From positions 248,001-312,000 of the forward strand of contig JNEU01001003.1 in the NCBI GenBank assembly GCA_000697475.1: DNA of 64,000 bases, given 5' to 3'. Each line of letters opens with the position of its first letter. The first letter of the stretch is position 1. Both the position numbers and the translations under genes were made by a program. Origin of the DNA: Lichtheimia corymbifera B2541. Taxonomy: Eukaryota > Mucoromycota > Mucoromycetes > Mucorales > Lichtheimiaceae. The notes below the pieces were generated by a model. The model saw only the letters and a list, made by a program, of their open reading frames with translations, made no database searches and was not told the origin of the DNA. Of the stretch, positions 25,864 to 38,032 are shown one piece after another.

Positions 25864-27036
25864 AGTGTGCAGGAACCATCCCCTTACCATCATCATTACA
25901 TGTACACCTTCAAGGACTTTTGCTAAGGAGCGTATATCCCCATATCTATTGTATCAATTTATACCAGCATTAATGAAAACACAAAGATTTGCCTCTACAT
26001 CGAAATTATTAGGATAATGCAGCATGTAGCTTTATCTATCTTGAATGTGATATATCATTATTGAGCGAAGATTATCCTTGTACAATGACATAAACCATAC
26101 CTGAGCTCTCTGTTATGACATGCATCATTGATGATGTGCACACAGCCCCAAAACTTCGTTTGGATGTAACTTCTTTGGGCACGTCACCCCAAGAAAGGCT
26201 TAAAAACCTGCAACTGTACGACATAGATTAGATTTACATGTGCGATGTGGGGTTGATTAATTTGTTGTCCAAGAGCATGGAAGCACACATGGCTGAGAAA
26301 ATGATCCACCATCTCCGAGTCACCCAACAGATCGAGCGTATCTATCAAATAAAGCTAGCTTGGAACATTTTTCGTCGTCTTTGTAGTGATTGCATCTTTT
26401 GCAATAAGAAAGACGACAATGAAAGTGGGATAACAAAGAATACAAACGAATGATCACCAAGCTCAGTGTATGTCTCAGCTCTGATCCATAGGAGGTTGCT
26501 TAGTACCATGATGATACAGACACTGACATGCCATTTGAAATGAAGTTTTTGTTTATATCTGCATAATGGGTGAGTGGATTATAGTGCTCTCACAGAGCGA
26601 TAATAATTTTTATCGAATTGATGGTTGTCCTTTATCTTGTCAAGGTATGTTGATTGTCATTGCATGAATCGGAAATGACCAAATGAGGGCTGCTGGCAAT
26701 ATGCAGCTGTTACCATCCAACAATGACATCAGCTGGTCATCTATTATCCATTGTGTTCTTGTACTTACATGTAAATAACACATCAGAGGTGACTCTCTTT
26801 AATGCTGGTATATGCCGATCGAAAAAAGGCTTATCATGACTATGCACCCAGACATAGGAACACACTTTCACACATGCAAGTAGTTGAAAACGAAAGAATA
26901 CACTTTTTTTTATAATCGGTAAGAAAGGCGATATACAAGTCGAAATAGAAAGCTGTTTTGTGTGATGTTGTTGTAATTATGGGCAAGATAAATGATTGGG
27001 TGATGTGACATCTCTTTCTCTCAGGGTGTTGTTGAA
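25864..27036. other. 1.17 kb intergenic region between convergent genes
   Basis: The P450 and KH genes converge here. Only short, motif-free open frames are present (the longest, 26238-26453 plus, is 71 aa). The region is AT-rich. Nothing else was recognised. Confidence 0.55.
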
Positions 27037-28346
27037 TTACTCTTCATCCGCTTCCAAAAGAAGATCCTCTTGCTGCATCATTCCTTGCAAACGGCGTTCC
27101 TTTTCATTTTCCAATTGTCCATATAAAAGATACAATGCACGTTCGTTTGCCTCTGGGGTGCCTTGGATAGTAAACATGCGTTCACCGGTTTCATCATGAG
27201 CCATTTTGGCAATGGAAATACGCGAACCAGAAAGACGACGGATTTCAGAGATCTTGGCGCCACCCTTGCCAATAATACAGCCAACCATATCACTTGGGAT
27301 GCAAATGTGTTGAGTGCGAATGTTGGGATTATCAGCAGCAAAGGAAGAAGATACGGATTGACGGCGAGATGATGGCTGGCTTCCCAAGGCACCGTTCGTG
27401 GAGGTGGTGGCGTTGGAAGAGGTGAAGTCGCTACCGTTGCCGGTACGTGTAATGGAGGAGCTACGACGATGTTGATGTTGCTGAGTGAATCCTTGTGGCT
27501 GTTGTTGACTGGTCTTTGTAGCTTTGATGGGATTGTAGAGGATGGTACCATATGCCCGTTCCTTATCTTCTAACAAGCATTGTCCAATCTCTTGGATAGC
27601 AGTCTGAATGCCATGGACAGTGCCTCGAATCTCAACCACACGTTCAGTACTCTGCGGCAGCAAGGATTTAGATGCAGTCATGTGAACACCGGACATATCC
27701 TGGATATGCTTGATCTTGACACCTTGACGACCAATGACAGTACCCATGAGATTATGTGATATAAGCAATCGCAATGTAGTGTTGCTGCCAGTATTTGAGC
27801 CGTCTTCATGGGTGATGGGGGAAATAGGTGGAGTAGCAGGTGCACCAGCAAGATTATCAATCAAGGTTTGAGCAACAAATCCATATGCCTTTACAGAAAA
27901 CAAAATACAACGTCAGCTCAACATCCATCATCGCCATGACGTGCTTGCTTACCTTGGCAACGCTTTCCACCGTGCCAACAGCGGTCAATACTCGATCAGG
28001 GACACCTTGTACAACTTTGGAGATGCCAACCTTGACACCTGTAGAATCTCGAAGCTCTGCGATGTTTTTACCGCCTAAAGAATGTCCATGTTGGTATTGC
28101 TGTTGTTGCCATGATCCATCCCATCCCTCTTTATATACCTTTTCCAATAACTGCACCAGCTTCTTTGCTGGAAAGCAATGCACGAAGAGTCAAAAGCGAG
28201 TCGTCACCACCATCATCTAAGGCTGGATCAGAAGATGTGCTGCTTTGGTTTCTTTCAAGGGTTTGGCCTTGTTGTTGTTGAGAAGGAAGCGTTGCAGCTT
28301 GTTGCTCAGTTTGACTGACAGTAGAGGTTGGAGAAGCTTGCGACAT
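27037..28346 (-). CDS. Triple-KH-domain RNA-binding protein (PCBP/hnRNP K-like, Rnc1/Pbp2-like)
   Basis: Three exons (28346-28139, 28074-27953, 27888-27037) give 393 aa. KH1 lies at about 51-120 with IGKGGKNI, KH2 at about 140-210 with IGRQGVKI, and KH3 at about 305-375 with IGKGGAKI. Each keeps the GxxG loop that grips single-stranded RNA. The linker between KH2 and KH3 is rich in Ser, Gln and Asn, and a Gln/Ser-rich N-terminus precedes KH1. This layout matches fungal Rnc1/Pbp2 and animal poly(C)-binding proteins, which act on mRNA stability and on telomeric or silenced RNA. No RGG box or other catalytic domain is seen. Both introns are 64 bp with GT donors; intron 1 splits the KH1 GxxG loop. 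Confidence 0.93.
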
Positions 28347-29842
28347 TTAGAATACAAAAAAGAACAGAGACGACACTAGAATGAATGGGATCACAATAAG
28401 CTTATTACCTTTGTGTGCATGTTTACTTGACACATACCTTAAGGGAATGGTGCGCGTGTAGAAAAAGTCAGGGAATGATGGCCAGTCGGTGTAAATGAGA
28501 GGGAACGATGGCAGATGTACGTTTGAAGGACGCGAAATAGCGGGGACGATGTGAGTGTACAAGAAGCCGAGATCGGTTAGGAAAAAGAGACGCGATACTT
28601 GACAAAGGCGTCGTCGTGGTCTTGCACTTTTTTTTTGTTAGCCAGGCTCCGCTTCTTGTCAGCGTCAATAAGCACGGGGCCCTTGATGGTCTATAAAGCT
28701 ATCATTTTTTATTGAATTCGTTACCTATACGACGAGCCTTTAGTGCTCTACACACACACACACACGATGTTGTATGTAGCAACCATTATTGGTGTATAAA
28801 CATCATAGCATACGATGAGGAGATTTCCTACAAAAGGCAACAACGATCAATAGAAGTCCTTTCTTCATCTATCATTTCATCTCCTCCTCGTGTACACCAT
28901 CGTCAACAGTTTCAAGTGTGTGCCGTTTATTTGCTTCTGTTAAACCTTTTCTATATCATCAAAGTCCTTAATCGCTTTGCCAAGCAATCTCATTCATATT
29001 GAGTGATAGCATGCATGCACGATCCTTTCTCCACATAGCTTAACCTAGTTTGGTTATTCCCTGTGTGTGAAATAATCAACACTGGATAGCGTGTGTAGAG
29101 ATTACAAAATGAATGGGTAGAAAAGATGCACGCGAGCTTATTCATGTTTTACCACAAAAAGTATACTCGAGAGCGCTTGTCAAGGATCGGGCCTGCAGTG
29201 TAGTGTAAACACCTTGCATCACACACCTCTTCTAACACGACAAACAATGCAACAACAAAGGGGTCGCGTGATTAATCGAAATAGTTTCTGTTTGGTGGAA
29301 AAAAAGTCAAAACACAGAGGGAGAAATACATTAGTGATGCTATCTCCTCTCAATGCATGGCGAAAAATAGTGCTTTCATTAGTCACTTATCGGCAAGTAA
29401 TAAAGGAAATAGTAACAGCTTTCGCATCACGAGGATAAGGAAGCATGGTATGTGTATGCAAGGTTAGTGGGTGCGTGGGTAAGCTGTTGTCAGAAGACCC
29501 TTTGGCGCATTGCCAAACGTATTTTTAATGTGTCAACGGGAATGAGACAGTGGAAAACGCTTCAAAAAAACGCGCGTACACTTTGCCAGTGGCGGACTGG
29601 CGACGAGGCGTAGCGTGATGAAACCGACAAACACACTGTATGGAAATTTCTAAACATCACCTGCCAAAGGATATCCTTTTGGTATGTGTCCTTTACGACC
29701 ACAATCGCAATGCAAGCACTCGCTCAGAGCAAGTAAAAAAGAAAAAACGCCCGATTTATCTCTTTCCTTTCTCTCTCTCTCTCTCTCACTCTCTTTTCTC
29801 TTTGCCCCCATCTTTTCTTATATCCTTTCCCGGTACCCAACA
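28347..29842. other. 1.5 kb head-to-head intergenic region
   Basis: This lies between the divergent KH and SPX-VTC genes. CA/AC runs occur at about 28750-28764, and a (CT)n-rich leader at about 29760-29800. An upstream in-frame Met for the VTC gene (29684) lies in this leader and was not used. No gene is recognised. Confidence 0.5.
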
Positions 29843-32800
29843 ATGTCTGTATCGCCATCTTCATCTTCGGGGCTCTTGCTGATAAGCGATCGGCCTCTCG
29901 ACACCATCTTTGATCGCTTGCCCACTGTTTTTGTACCGAGCTATGCAGCAACATTAGGGCATTTGACGGATGTTGCTCACTCGTATGATGATCTTGAGCA
30001 CCAAGACTATGTGGATGAGCAATATACAAGGATTCCAGAAGAGTACATTTATCAATTCAAGCAACTACAACATCAGCCATGGCGTTTCTTTTACTTGGAC
30101 CTGGATCGCCTTAGTCGAGAAATCCAATCATTGCACCAATTCATGCTTCTCCACGACAACACATCCATCATTGATCAACAGCAAACCTCGTTTATTCGCA
30201 CGCTGGATGCGGAGCTAGCTAAGGTAGTATAGTTTACTTTTCCACTTGATGGATCGACGATTGAATGTGGCTGGTGGTATTAACCCGCCTTTTTATTGTT
30301 TGTACATATGTACAGGTCAACGACTTTTATAGTCTCAAACTCGGGGAAATACAGCGACGAGTTTCCTTTTGCCATGCACAGCCTGAAACAAAAAAAGGAC
30401 GACTGGACACTGAAATCAACCATACGCTACCCAACGAGATTGCATTGCTTGCCCATTTTAGCAAAAGCAACTATAGGGCATTGTTTGCTGTGTTAGCTCG
30501 CTACGATTCTCAGGTGCTTTCTTTACAACGTCAACGACAACCTGTACTACAAAATCAGTTATATCGACTGGTTTCCAGCAAGCTTTTTTATCGACCTACC
30601 GACCTGCTTGAATTGATGTCCTCTCTAAATAAGCTTCACAAAGCTATGCGCTCAGTGCATGTTTCTTTACCGTTAGTCTTCATACAAAAAAGGAGGAGGG
30701 TCGAGAATCATAATCGACGATGCTGATTCTTTTTTATTTAGAACGCAAGATTCGCTGCTTTCATTACCTGGGATGACATCCCCCGATGATGAATTACGTC
30801 AAGTGCCTAACTTTACAAGCATCTACATTTCGCCAACATCAGAAGCAGCAGATAGCACACCATACCTCCCACCATCACCAGCCCTGTCGTCTGATGAAGA
30901 AGAAAGATCGACATACACTGCATCATCAGGTGATTCATGCAATACGGGTGGAACAATCGAAGGCGAACAGCAACGACATGGGATGATTTCAGTACAACAA
31001 TTTTGGGTGCACCCTGATAATCTGGTAGAGATCATGCTTCATGTTGGCAAATACCTTGATATCCAAGACACCACACTTCCACAAGCACAAACAGACACAG
31101 TGACTACCAACAATCCTCATTATTCTCATGGCATCACAACCTTGCATCTCGATACACCACAATTGACAAGTTACACAGAACGTGCGGTGGCTAGTGATAA
31201 TGGCAAATCTCATGCAGCATCAACAGCGCTCCGTATACGGTGGTATCATCAAGAGCAGCATACGGCTAGCAATAAGCCTGTGGTGGCTCTAGAAGAAAAA
31301 GTGTACTGCTCTACCAACACACATGTCAGCAATGGTAAACGTCGCAGTGCCACACGCAGGGGTCATAAGAGCCTTGGTAAAAGTCCTTATCGACCTTCTT
31401 CCAATGACAACAACCATTTGCAAACTGCAAGTCTCAAGGATGGAACACCCTTGTCGCGCAAGAGTAAACGGCATATTGGAAGCAAATCGTACTTTAAACA
31501 TCGATTGTGGTTTAAATCCAAGCACATGGATCCTTGGCTTGCGGGTGATTGGTCATTACGCCATGTTCTTAGCAAGCCAGAATGCAAACATTGGCATCTC
31601 TCCCAGAAAAAGGCAACTGCTGCTGCTGCTAGCAATGATGAAGAAACCACTGAGCAAGTCTTGGCTATGGAAGAAAATGCTCGTGCATGCCATATGGAAC
31701 CAGGCAAGTCAATCAGGTGCTGGGTGATGATTGAATTCATCTACTAATACTACACGTGGTTTTTTAGTGCTAAAGACAATGTTGAATCGTACCGTATACG
31801 CTGACCCTACCTCCGACTTGGTGATCACCATTGATACTGAAATTGCCATGGCACGCCCAATCCATGATACCCAAGAGGTTCATGCTGATGATTATCATCA
31901 CTCATCATCCTCTGGATCTGATGACTATTTCATGCAATATCACCATCGAACATCGCATAAATCATCTTTCAAGTCATCCGACAACTACCCATACCCATCG
32001 ATGGCTCCAAACGACATTGTGCGTTTTCCCTTTGCTGTCATCAAGATCAGTGGAATCGACAGCCTTCAAGATTATCCTTCATGGCTTTCAAAACTTTGCA
32101 GTTCTCCTTTGGTAAGCAATAGCAGCTATGCGTGTGTCAACCTTTTCCTTATATAAACAACAACAATGTAGATGGAACCGGTTCATGACTTTTCAACGTA
32201 TCTTCACGGTGTCAGTGTTCTGATGCCTCATCGTGTGCACGTATTTCCTGGATGGGTAAGCACTGTTTTTTTTTGTGAAGCCTATTACTAGGAGCTAAAT
32301 GTGCAATGATATTAGCTTTCCAAAATGAGCATTGATTTAACCTGCGTGCAAGATCGTGGCACATTGATCAAACCAGCACAACGTACACTCACCGTTGACA
32401 CAGGAGCAACTGACAATAACCATTTACAATTACCCCCAACACCATGGAGTAGCTCATCCGCCATTGCATCCTTAAGCGACAAGAGCAACAGTAGCAGCGG
32501 CAGCAATAGTACCCGTGCCACAACTCCCAATAGCAACCATCATTCACCAACAGCGAATCCCACCACTAAAAAATTCGACGATGATCATGGCAAGCAAGAA
32601 AATGAACGAGCCCCTCTTCTCAAACGTAAACATGATTCGTTTGAATCCTATTGCAGTTTTGATCATCCTTCCTCATCAAGATCAGATCCATCCACGTGCC
32701 GTGATTGTCATGCCCGAAGACGTCAATCATCCTCTTACAGCCAACGAAGCAAATCATCCACATCCATGAAAAGTATTGATCATGATGGTTCGCCCTTGAC

Positions 32801-33035
32801 CAATCTTGGTGATCATATGCAACATTTCTTTCAGTCATTGTGGCCTTCCATTCCTCCTTTTGGTCATCATCATGGTCCCATTCTGCCCACCCACAATAAC
32901 AATACCACCACCACTACCCATGAAACAATGAACCCAATGCCTAGTCAGAGACGTGGACTGAAGCTCATTGTTCTCTGTAGCATTGTTTCCACTTCCCTTG
33001 TGTTTCTATTTTACTATTCCCTAAGCACATTGTAA
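29843..33035 (+). CDS. Divergent SPX-VTC domain protein, vacuolar polyphosphate-system-like
   Basis: Six exons (29843-30223, 30316-30671, 30742-31703, 31768-32111, 32172-32255, 32316-33035) give 948 aa. An SPX-like region occupies about residues 1-240 (FIRTLDAELAKVNDFYSLKL, ALLAHFSKSNYRALFAVLARYD). A VTC-like domain follows at about 330-710 (LHLDTPQLTSYTERA, LRIRWYHQ, VALEEKVY, MLNRTVYADPTSDLVITIDTE, STYLHGVSVL). Next is a long Ser/His-rich stretch and a single C-terminal hydrophobic helix (about 923-943). VTC proteins make or regulate vacuolar polyphosphate, and SPX domains sense inositol pyrophosphates. Two oddities: the N-terminus lacks the usual MKFG start, and only one membrane helix is seen instead of the three of canonical Vtc proteins. 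Closest in plan to yeast Vtc5. Intron 31704-31767 uses a GC donor. Confidence 0.8.
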
Positions 33036-33121
33036 TAAAGGCATATCTATTTTTGCATCCACAACCATTTATTCACCACCAAGACTATTGCTGGGAGAGT
33101 GGAGGGTATGGTTGATAACAT

Positions 33122-34317
33122 TTACAACTTGGATGATACAATGGAAAACGTATCATGCAGCTGGCGAACAATCAAATGAATCGAGTGAGAGTAGATGCTT
33201 GTTTCAAATGGAAGGGAAATGTAACCATGTGCTATTATAAAATAGGTTATTAGCCTTCTCTTCCCTCCAAACCATGATCAAAAGACTACTACTCACTTGC
33301 ACCAATCATGCGTACGGTCGTTGTGTTCACACCGGCATCGGTTAATCGTCTTCCATATTCCTCTCCTTCATCGCGAAGTACATCAGCTTCAGCTGTGATG
33401 ATCAATGCAGGCGGGACATTTTTCAGATCTTCATCGGAGGCCAATAATGCAAACATGAACTTGTTGTTGCGCATCGCTTTGCTGGCATAAGCACGACCGT
33501 AAAACTTGATTTCATCATTGGAGAGTGCAAAATCGCCGCTGCCAAATAGCTCATAAGATGGAAATGTTGGCTTGGGAGCAGTTGAAGGATAAATAAGGAT
33601 TTGAGTCTTGATCGCATTCAGGGGTAATCGAGTGTCGCCGCGTTGATGCCGATCCTGCAGCATCAATGGCATGGCAGCTGATAGGTTGCCACCTGCACTG
33701 TCTCCACCCACAGCGAGCTTGTTGACGTCCACATTGAGCTCTTTGCCACCATGCGTATACACCCATTCCAATGCTGCAAATGCTTCTTCATGAATAGCAG
33801 GGAACTTGACTGCAGGTGCAAGCTTGTAGTTGACAAATACAATAGCCACGTTGGCTCGGATACAAATCTATATATTACTTCTACATGAGCTTGTTGCAGG
33901 TCCAAAGAAAGGAAAGAGAGAGAGAGAACTTACATCGCGAATCACTTTGCCATGGGTGTGCTTTGAACCGATTACCCAGCCGCCGCCATGACTTGTAGAC
34001 AGCAATGAGAAGGGGTTGGGATACGAAGGGCGAGATAATAAATAAACAGAGGGAAGGAGGAGCTATGCCACTTACTAGTAAATGAGTACAGGAAGGACTT
34101 GTTTTTCAGTTCCAAGAGGGCGTAACAAGGTCAAATGTAGGGGGTTGCCATCATTCGTTGTCACGGTGCGTTCCTCTTCATATACATCGGGCAAAGGGAT
34201 ACGTTTCATGCGATTATCAAGCATGGCACGGTATTCTTCAATTGGGATGGAACCGATACGTGGGTCCTTTTTCATCTTCTCAAAGGCAGCAGCATAGACT
34301 GGATGAATACGAGTCAT
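33122..34317 (-). CDS. Alpha/beta hydrolase of the hormone-sensitive-lipase (HSL) family
   Basis: This is a carboxylic-ester hydrolase. Four exons (34317-34076, 33991-33934, 33867-33297, 33231-33122) give 326 aa. The oxyanion-hole HGGGW is at about residues 82-86 and the nucleophile GGDSAGGN at about 154-161 (Ser157). The acid is in EADVLRDEGEEY (Asp262), and the catalytic His is in THGY (His292), reached only after splicing the last exon. FVNYKLAP is also typical. No signal peptide is visible, so it is probably cytosolic. The substrate cannot be told from sequence; relatives hydrolyse short-chain esters or lactones. The stop codon lies 86 bp from that of the convergent SPX-VTC gene. The C-terminus is Ser/Ile-rich and less typical of the family. 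Confidence 0.92.
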
Positions 34318-34810
34318 GGTTGAAAGATGTTGGATAGTGGAGAAAAAGGGTGGGGCAAGTTGTAGTATCGTTTTTGTCTGGCTTTTACTAATTCGAATTC
34401 ACACACGCACATGCACGCATGGGCGTAATATCAGCATCCGCTCTTTTCCACCCCTCCCACCACCACTACCTAGCCACTTTAATTACTAATGGAATACAAG
34501 TTTATGCTTTAATTAGCGATGGCTATGGTTCATGTCCTAGCATACAGCAGCAAACACTTCTTTTCGCAATCACGTGATTGATTTGACAGCTACAAGAAAG
34601 AGACCCATCACATGCTCCATGTTTGATACTCCACTACACGATCTTAATGGCAGACAGCAATTTGCAGATAATGATAACAATAGTGTAATACATGTACTTT
34701 TATATATCAAAGTATAGGGTGTAGATTTGGATTTCTAAATACAGGTCCAACTCACCGTGTATATCTTCTCATCGAAGAATTGGTATATATCACCTCCAGT
34801 AGCGTGATGT
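34318..34810. other. Intergenic 493 bp
   Basis: This is the promoter side of the hydrolase gene and the 3' flank of the MFS gene. It is AT-rich with an ACGCAC-rich stretch near 34404-34420. No gene is seen. Confidence 0.5.
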
Positions 34811-36599
34811 CTAATAGCCAGAGTACTTGCGAATTCCAGGCTTGATACGCAAAAGGAGCACGAGAAAAGCCCAGGTCAAATTGAGCATCCCAAAGAAAAA
34901 AGTAACCCATCCTGCACCCACAGCACGTGTCATCGGATTTGCTATCAAAAGAAAAAATGGAATACGTTAGGACCTTGTACCTGATTCACGCTCCCCCTTT
35001 GGCTCAACGCAGCTGTCGGCAGGCAAAACCACGAGCATGCGTTGTCTTGTAATGGTTACCGATCAAACTAAGAACAAAAGTCCAAATCATGCGCACCAAA
35101 TTCGCTGCTGCTGTTACGCTGGCTCCACGATTACTGACAGCATCCACCAAATAGCTCATCACAGGATTGAAAATATTGACCATGGCAAAGCACTGAACAC
35201 CGAACATGATAATGGATACCCAAACATTCCATCCTTTTTCAACAGGCCAACCCCACAAAAAGAATGAAAGTGGGTTCAAAATAAATGCACACGGCCTAAA
35301 AATGACGATGATGTTAGATGATGAGAGCAATGGATGACTCCAATTGTGTACATACCATACGTTGGGTGCCAATCGATCTTCAGGTACAGCTTCACCATTT
35401 GGACGTTTTGCTCGAGCACGATTTAAAAAGATGTCTGAAAGCTTGCCAGAGATAAGAGAACCAATGACTTCACCCAAGCCAGGAGAGATGAACGACAAGC
35501 CAATTAGACTGGCACTGAATGCATAGGTGTTGGTGTACAAATCAGGGAGCATATTCTCAATGGCAAACATGCCACCAAAAGCAAAGCCAGTTGCAGTAGC
35601 GCAGATAAAAACAAAAGGATGTCGCAATAGGGCCTATAAGAGTCATCAGTACCCATAAATTCAGGGTATATACCAAAACTTACCAAAGATGCTAATGGAT
35701 TGACCATCTTATCAGCGACGACTGTGTTATCGGATTTTTCATCAGGATCGAATTGCTTGTTGGCGTCGTACTCTTTGCCCCAGATACTCTCGTCACGATA
35801 GGTTTCTTCCATGGTGAACACCACCAATAAAAGCAGGATACAGCCAATGACAAAAAGAAGCCAGAACACGGATGGCCAACCCCATCGCTCCACAAGAAAT
35901 CCACCAAAGATTGGACCGAACAAAGGACCAGCAAATTGGCCTGTGAAATAGATACCCAAAGCATTGCCTCGTTCATGGACCGCATATACATCAGCAACCG
36001 TACTACATAACACATATCGTCAGCATCGAGCAAGGAGGACTTGCATAATTAATAAACTTTACCCAGCGCCAATAGCCCATGCAGATGAGATGCCGACTGC
36101 TTGTAAAATACGCATGCCAAGTAATACATAGATATCATAAGCGAAGCATCCACCAAGCGATCCAGCGGTATAGATGATGATGCTGAAAAAGTAAACGCTA
36201 CGTCGGATATTCCAATGATCGCTGATGCTGCTGTAAAAGATTGGCTATATGAAAGAGAAATGTTTAGTCTATGCTACAACAACATGGCCGTATCAATCAA
36301 ACTTACCGCAATACCCATAAAGAGCATGTAAAGTGAATTGCTCAAGGTCACCATGATACTTGGGCTGTCCAACTCGTCTGTCACCTCTTCCAATGCAGGC
36401 AGCTATGATAAGATAGGTCAGGTGAACGCTGTTTGACACGTAGGAAGAACGGCCATACATAAATCGTGGAACAGAATCCAGGAATGATAGCAATGAAGCA
36501 AACAAGGCCCAGCAGATAACGTTTACGCCACAATGGCAATGTGCGAGGATCCTTCGTCACCTTGGGTCGTAATTGGAGTAGTGATTTCAGATAAGTCAT
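34811..36599 (-). CDS. Major facilitator superfamily transporter, DHA1 drug:H+ antiporter-like
   Basis: Seven exons (36599-36459, 36402-36307, 36244-36063, 36002-35684, 35633-35356, 35295-35060, 34941-34811) give 460 aa with about twelve membrane helices. Helix 1 reads FCSTIYLPALEEVTDEL, followed by LSNSLYMLFMGIAPIFYSSISD, which includes the loop 2-3 signature. AIGAGTVADVYAVHERG corresponds to the DHA1 motif C/D area. A charged central loop (about residues 215-245) separates the two halves. The C-terminus (RIKPGIRKYSGY) is short. DHA1 carriers export drugs, polyamines or organic acids by proton exchange; the substrate is not predictable. The start at 36599 is chosen because upstream in-frame residues are leader translation. 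The last intron is 118 bp, and the rest are 50-62 bp. Confidence 0.92.
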
Positions 36600-37393
36600 T
36601 GTAGCATGCAAATAAAGAAATATCGACCACCAATAGAGCTTTAAGGGGGGGGAACGGAAGGTGTGTGTGAGAGAGAAATAGAAGGGGGTGGGATTGAAAG
36701 GGGAATTGAACAAGGAGGAAAAAGATTTTGCTCTTTGGTGGTGGCATTCTCGGACGTTATCAATTCCTTCCGACTCTCATTATTACCCGGACTTGTGCGT
36801 CCCTGAATGGCCCCACACGCCCAATAAGATTTGGTGATACAACTTCCTATTTCAGCAATATTCGATCCCATCTTAGTGGGCCGTGTCGATCATGCCATGG
36901 GTTTATGCTTTTACGTATTCTTGTCAATTGACTCATCGCTATGACAGAATTTGCCATATACAGCAATATGCAGAATGGACGTGCATAACACAACCACCAC
37001 CATAAGCCTAACGGACGGGCAATAATACATAACCTCTCATCATAAGCCCAAAAATGTCATTGCACAAACGCCAAAATACATGTTTTGTTTGCATAAATTT
37101 CTTGACCATGCTCATACTTCACAAGAAGGGGATGTCCATAGCTTCTGCGGCAAAACGAGTATGAGGAATACACGCTTTTATTTGATATGAATGTCAACAA
37201 CTGTGATAGTTAGATTGAATTATTTATCTCATCAACGGTTGCATTGATTGAATTCTTGCTATCATGATGATGGAGAGAGATCGTAAAATATAAAAGGATG
37301 GCCATGTTGGAACCATTATTTCGACATCAACAACAGTTTCATACATCTTCTTCATATTCAATCTTCCAACAACTACACTCATCAACTTCAATC
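36600..37393. promoter_or_regulatory. Head-to-head promoter region, MFS / small secreted peptide
   Basis: This 794 bp region lies between divergent starts. A clear ATATAAAAG box lies at 37289-37297, about 100 bp before the secreted-peptide start. A G-rich run (36646-36653 as printed) lies in the MFS leader. No gene is seen. Confidence 0.6.
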
Positions 37394-37682
37394 ATGCATT
37401 CTTCCATCCTTCTTTTCGGTGTTTTGGCTTTGGCAGTCGTTCAACAAGTGACAGCATTGCCCGCTCCTCATCAAGATGGCGAACGTGCTGTCAAGCGTGA
37501 TGATGATGATGGCCGCGGATTTAATCGCGACATTGTGGCTGCTCTCGTTAATGCACAAGGCAACGACATCGTTAAGGACGTTGGACCTCTTTGTAAGTAT
37601 TGCACCCATGCTATATGATCAACCATTAACTCATATTCATGCAGCTGTGCTCGGCACCGGCGATCAAGAAAAGGATGATTAA
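37394..37682 (+). CDS. Small secreted peptide precursor with Kex2-type site
   Basis: I do not recognise the family. Two exons (37394-37592, 37645-37682) give 78 aa. Residues 1-21 form a classic signal peptide: a short polar start, an IL/LF/AL core and an expected cut after VTA. A Lys-Arg pair at 34-35 is a Kex2-like processing site. Cleavage there would release a 43-residue acidic peptide starting with four aspartates, with a possible short amphipathic stretch (FNRDIVAALVNAQG) in the middle. There are no cysteines. An upstream in-frame Met (37298) is ignored because it would bury the signal peptide and lies almost at the TATA box. Plan (signal, pro-segment, KR, mature peptide) fits small secreted signalling or effector-like peptides, but function is unknown. 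Confidence 0.75.
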
Positions 37683-38032
37683 ACCCATACCATCCTTTTG
37701 AATCATTTTGGAGGCCAAACTCGACCCCAGCTAGCTAGCATCTTTATAATATTTCATGAACATCCATATTAAATTCTCGTTTGCATTGATAAGTGAACAA
37801 TGATGAGTCGCAGATTATGATGGTTGGTTGGCTTTTTTAAATAATCAACATCTCGTTTGTTTTTAATTGAAAAAGTATATGGGTGATGCTATCAGCCAAA
37901 GAGCAAAACCAATGTACAACATCGCAGCAAACAATAGGTATACAAGAAGAAAAAAATTGTAAAGGGTACATCAACAAAGAAGAGACTAAGAAAGATAAAC
38001 AATACAAAAAAAGAGAAGGGGCGAGAAACTTT
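37683..38032. other. Intergenic 350 bp between convergent genes
   Basis: AT-rich 3' flanks of the secreted-peptide and Ssd1-like genes. No gene is seen. Confidence 0.5.

Noticed and set aside
29684..29842. In-frame upstream start adding 53 residues to the SPX-VTC protein
   Set aside because: The added part is a Ser/Leu/Phe run from CT-rich leader. It does not supply the missing SPX start.
37298..37393. In-frame upstream Met for the secreted peptide
   Set aside because: It would bury the clear signal peptide and lies just after the TATA box.
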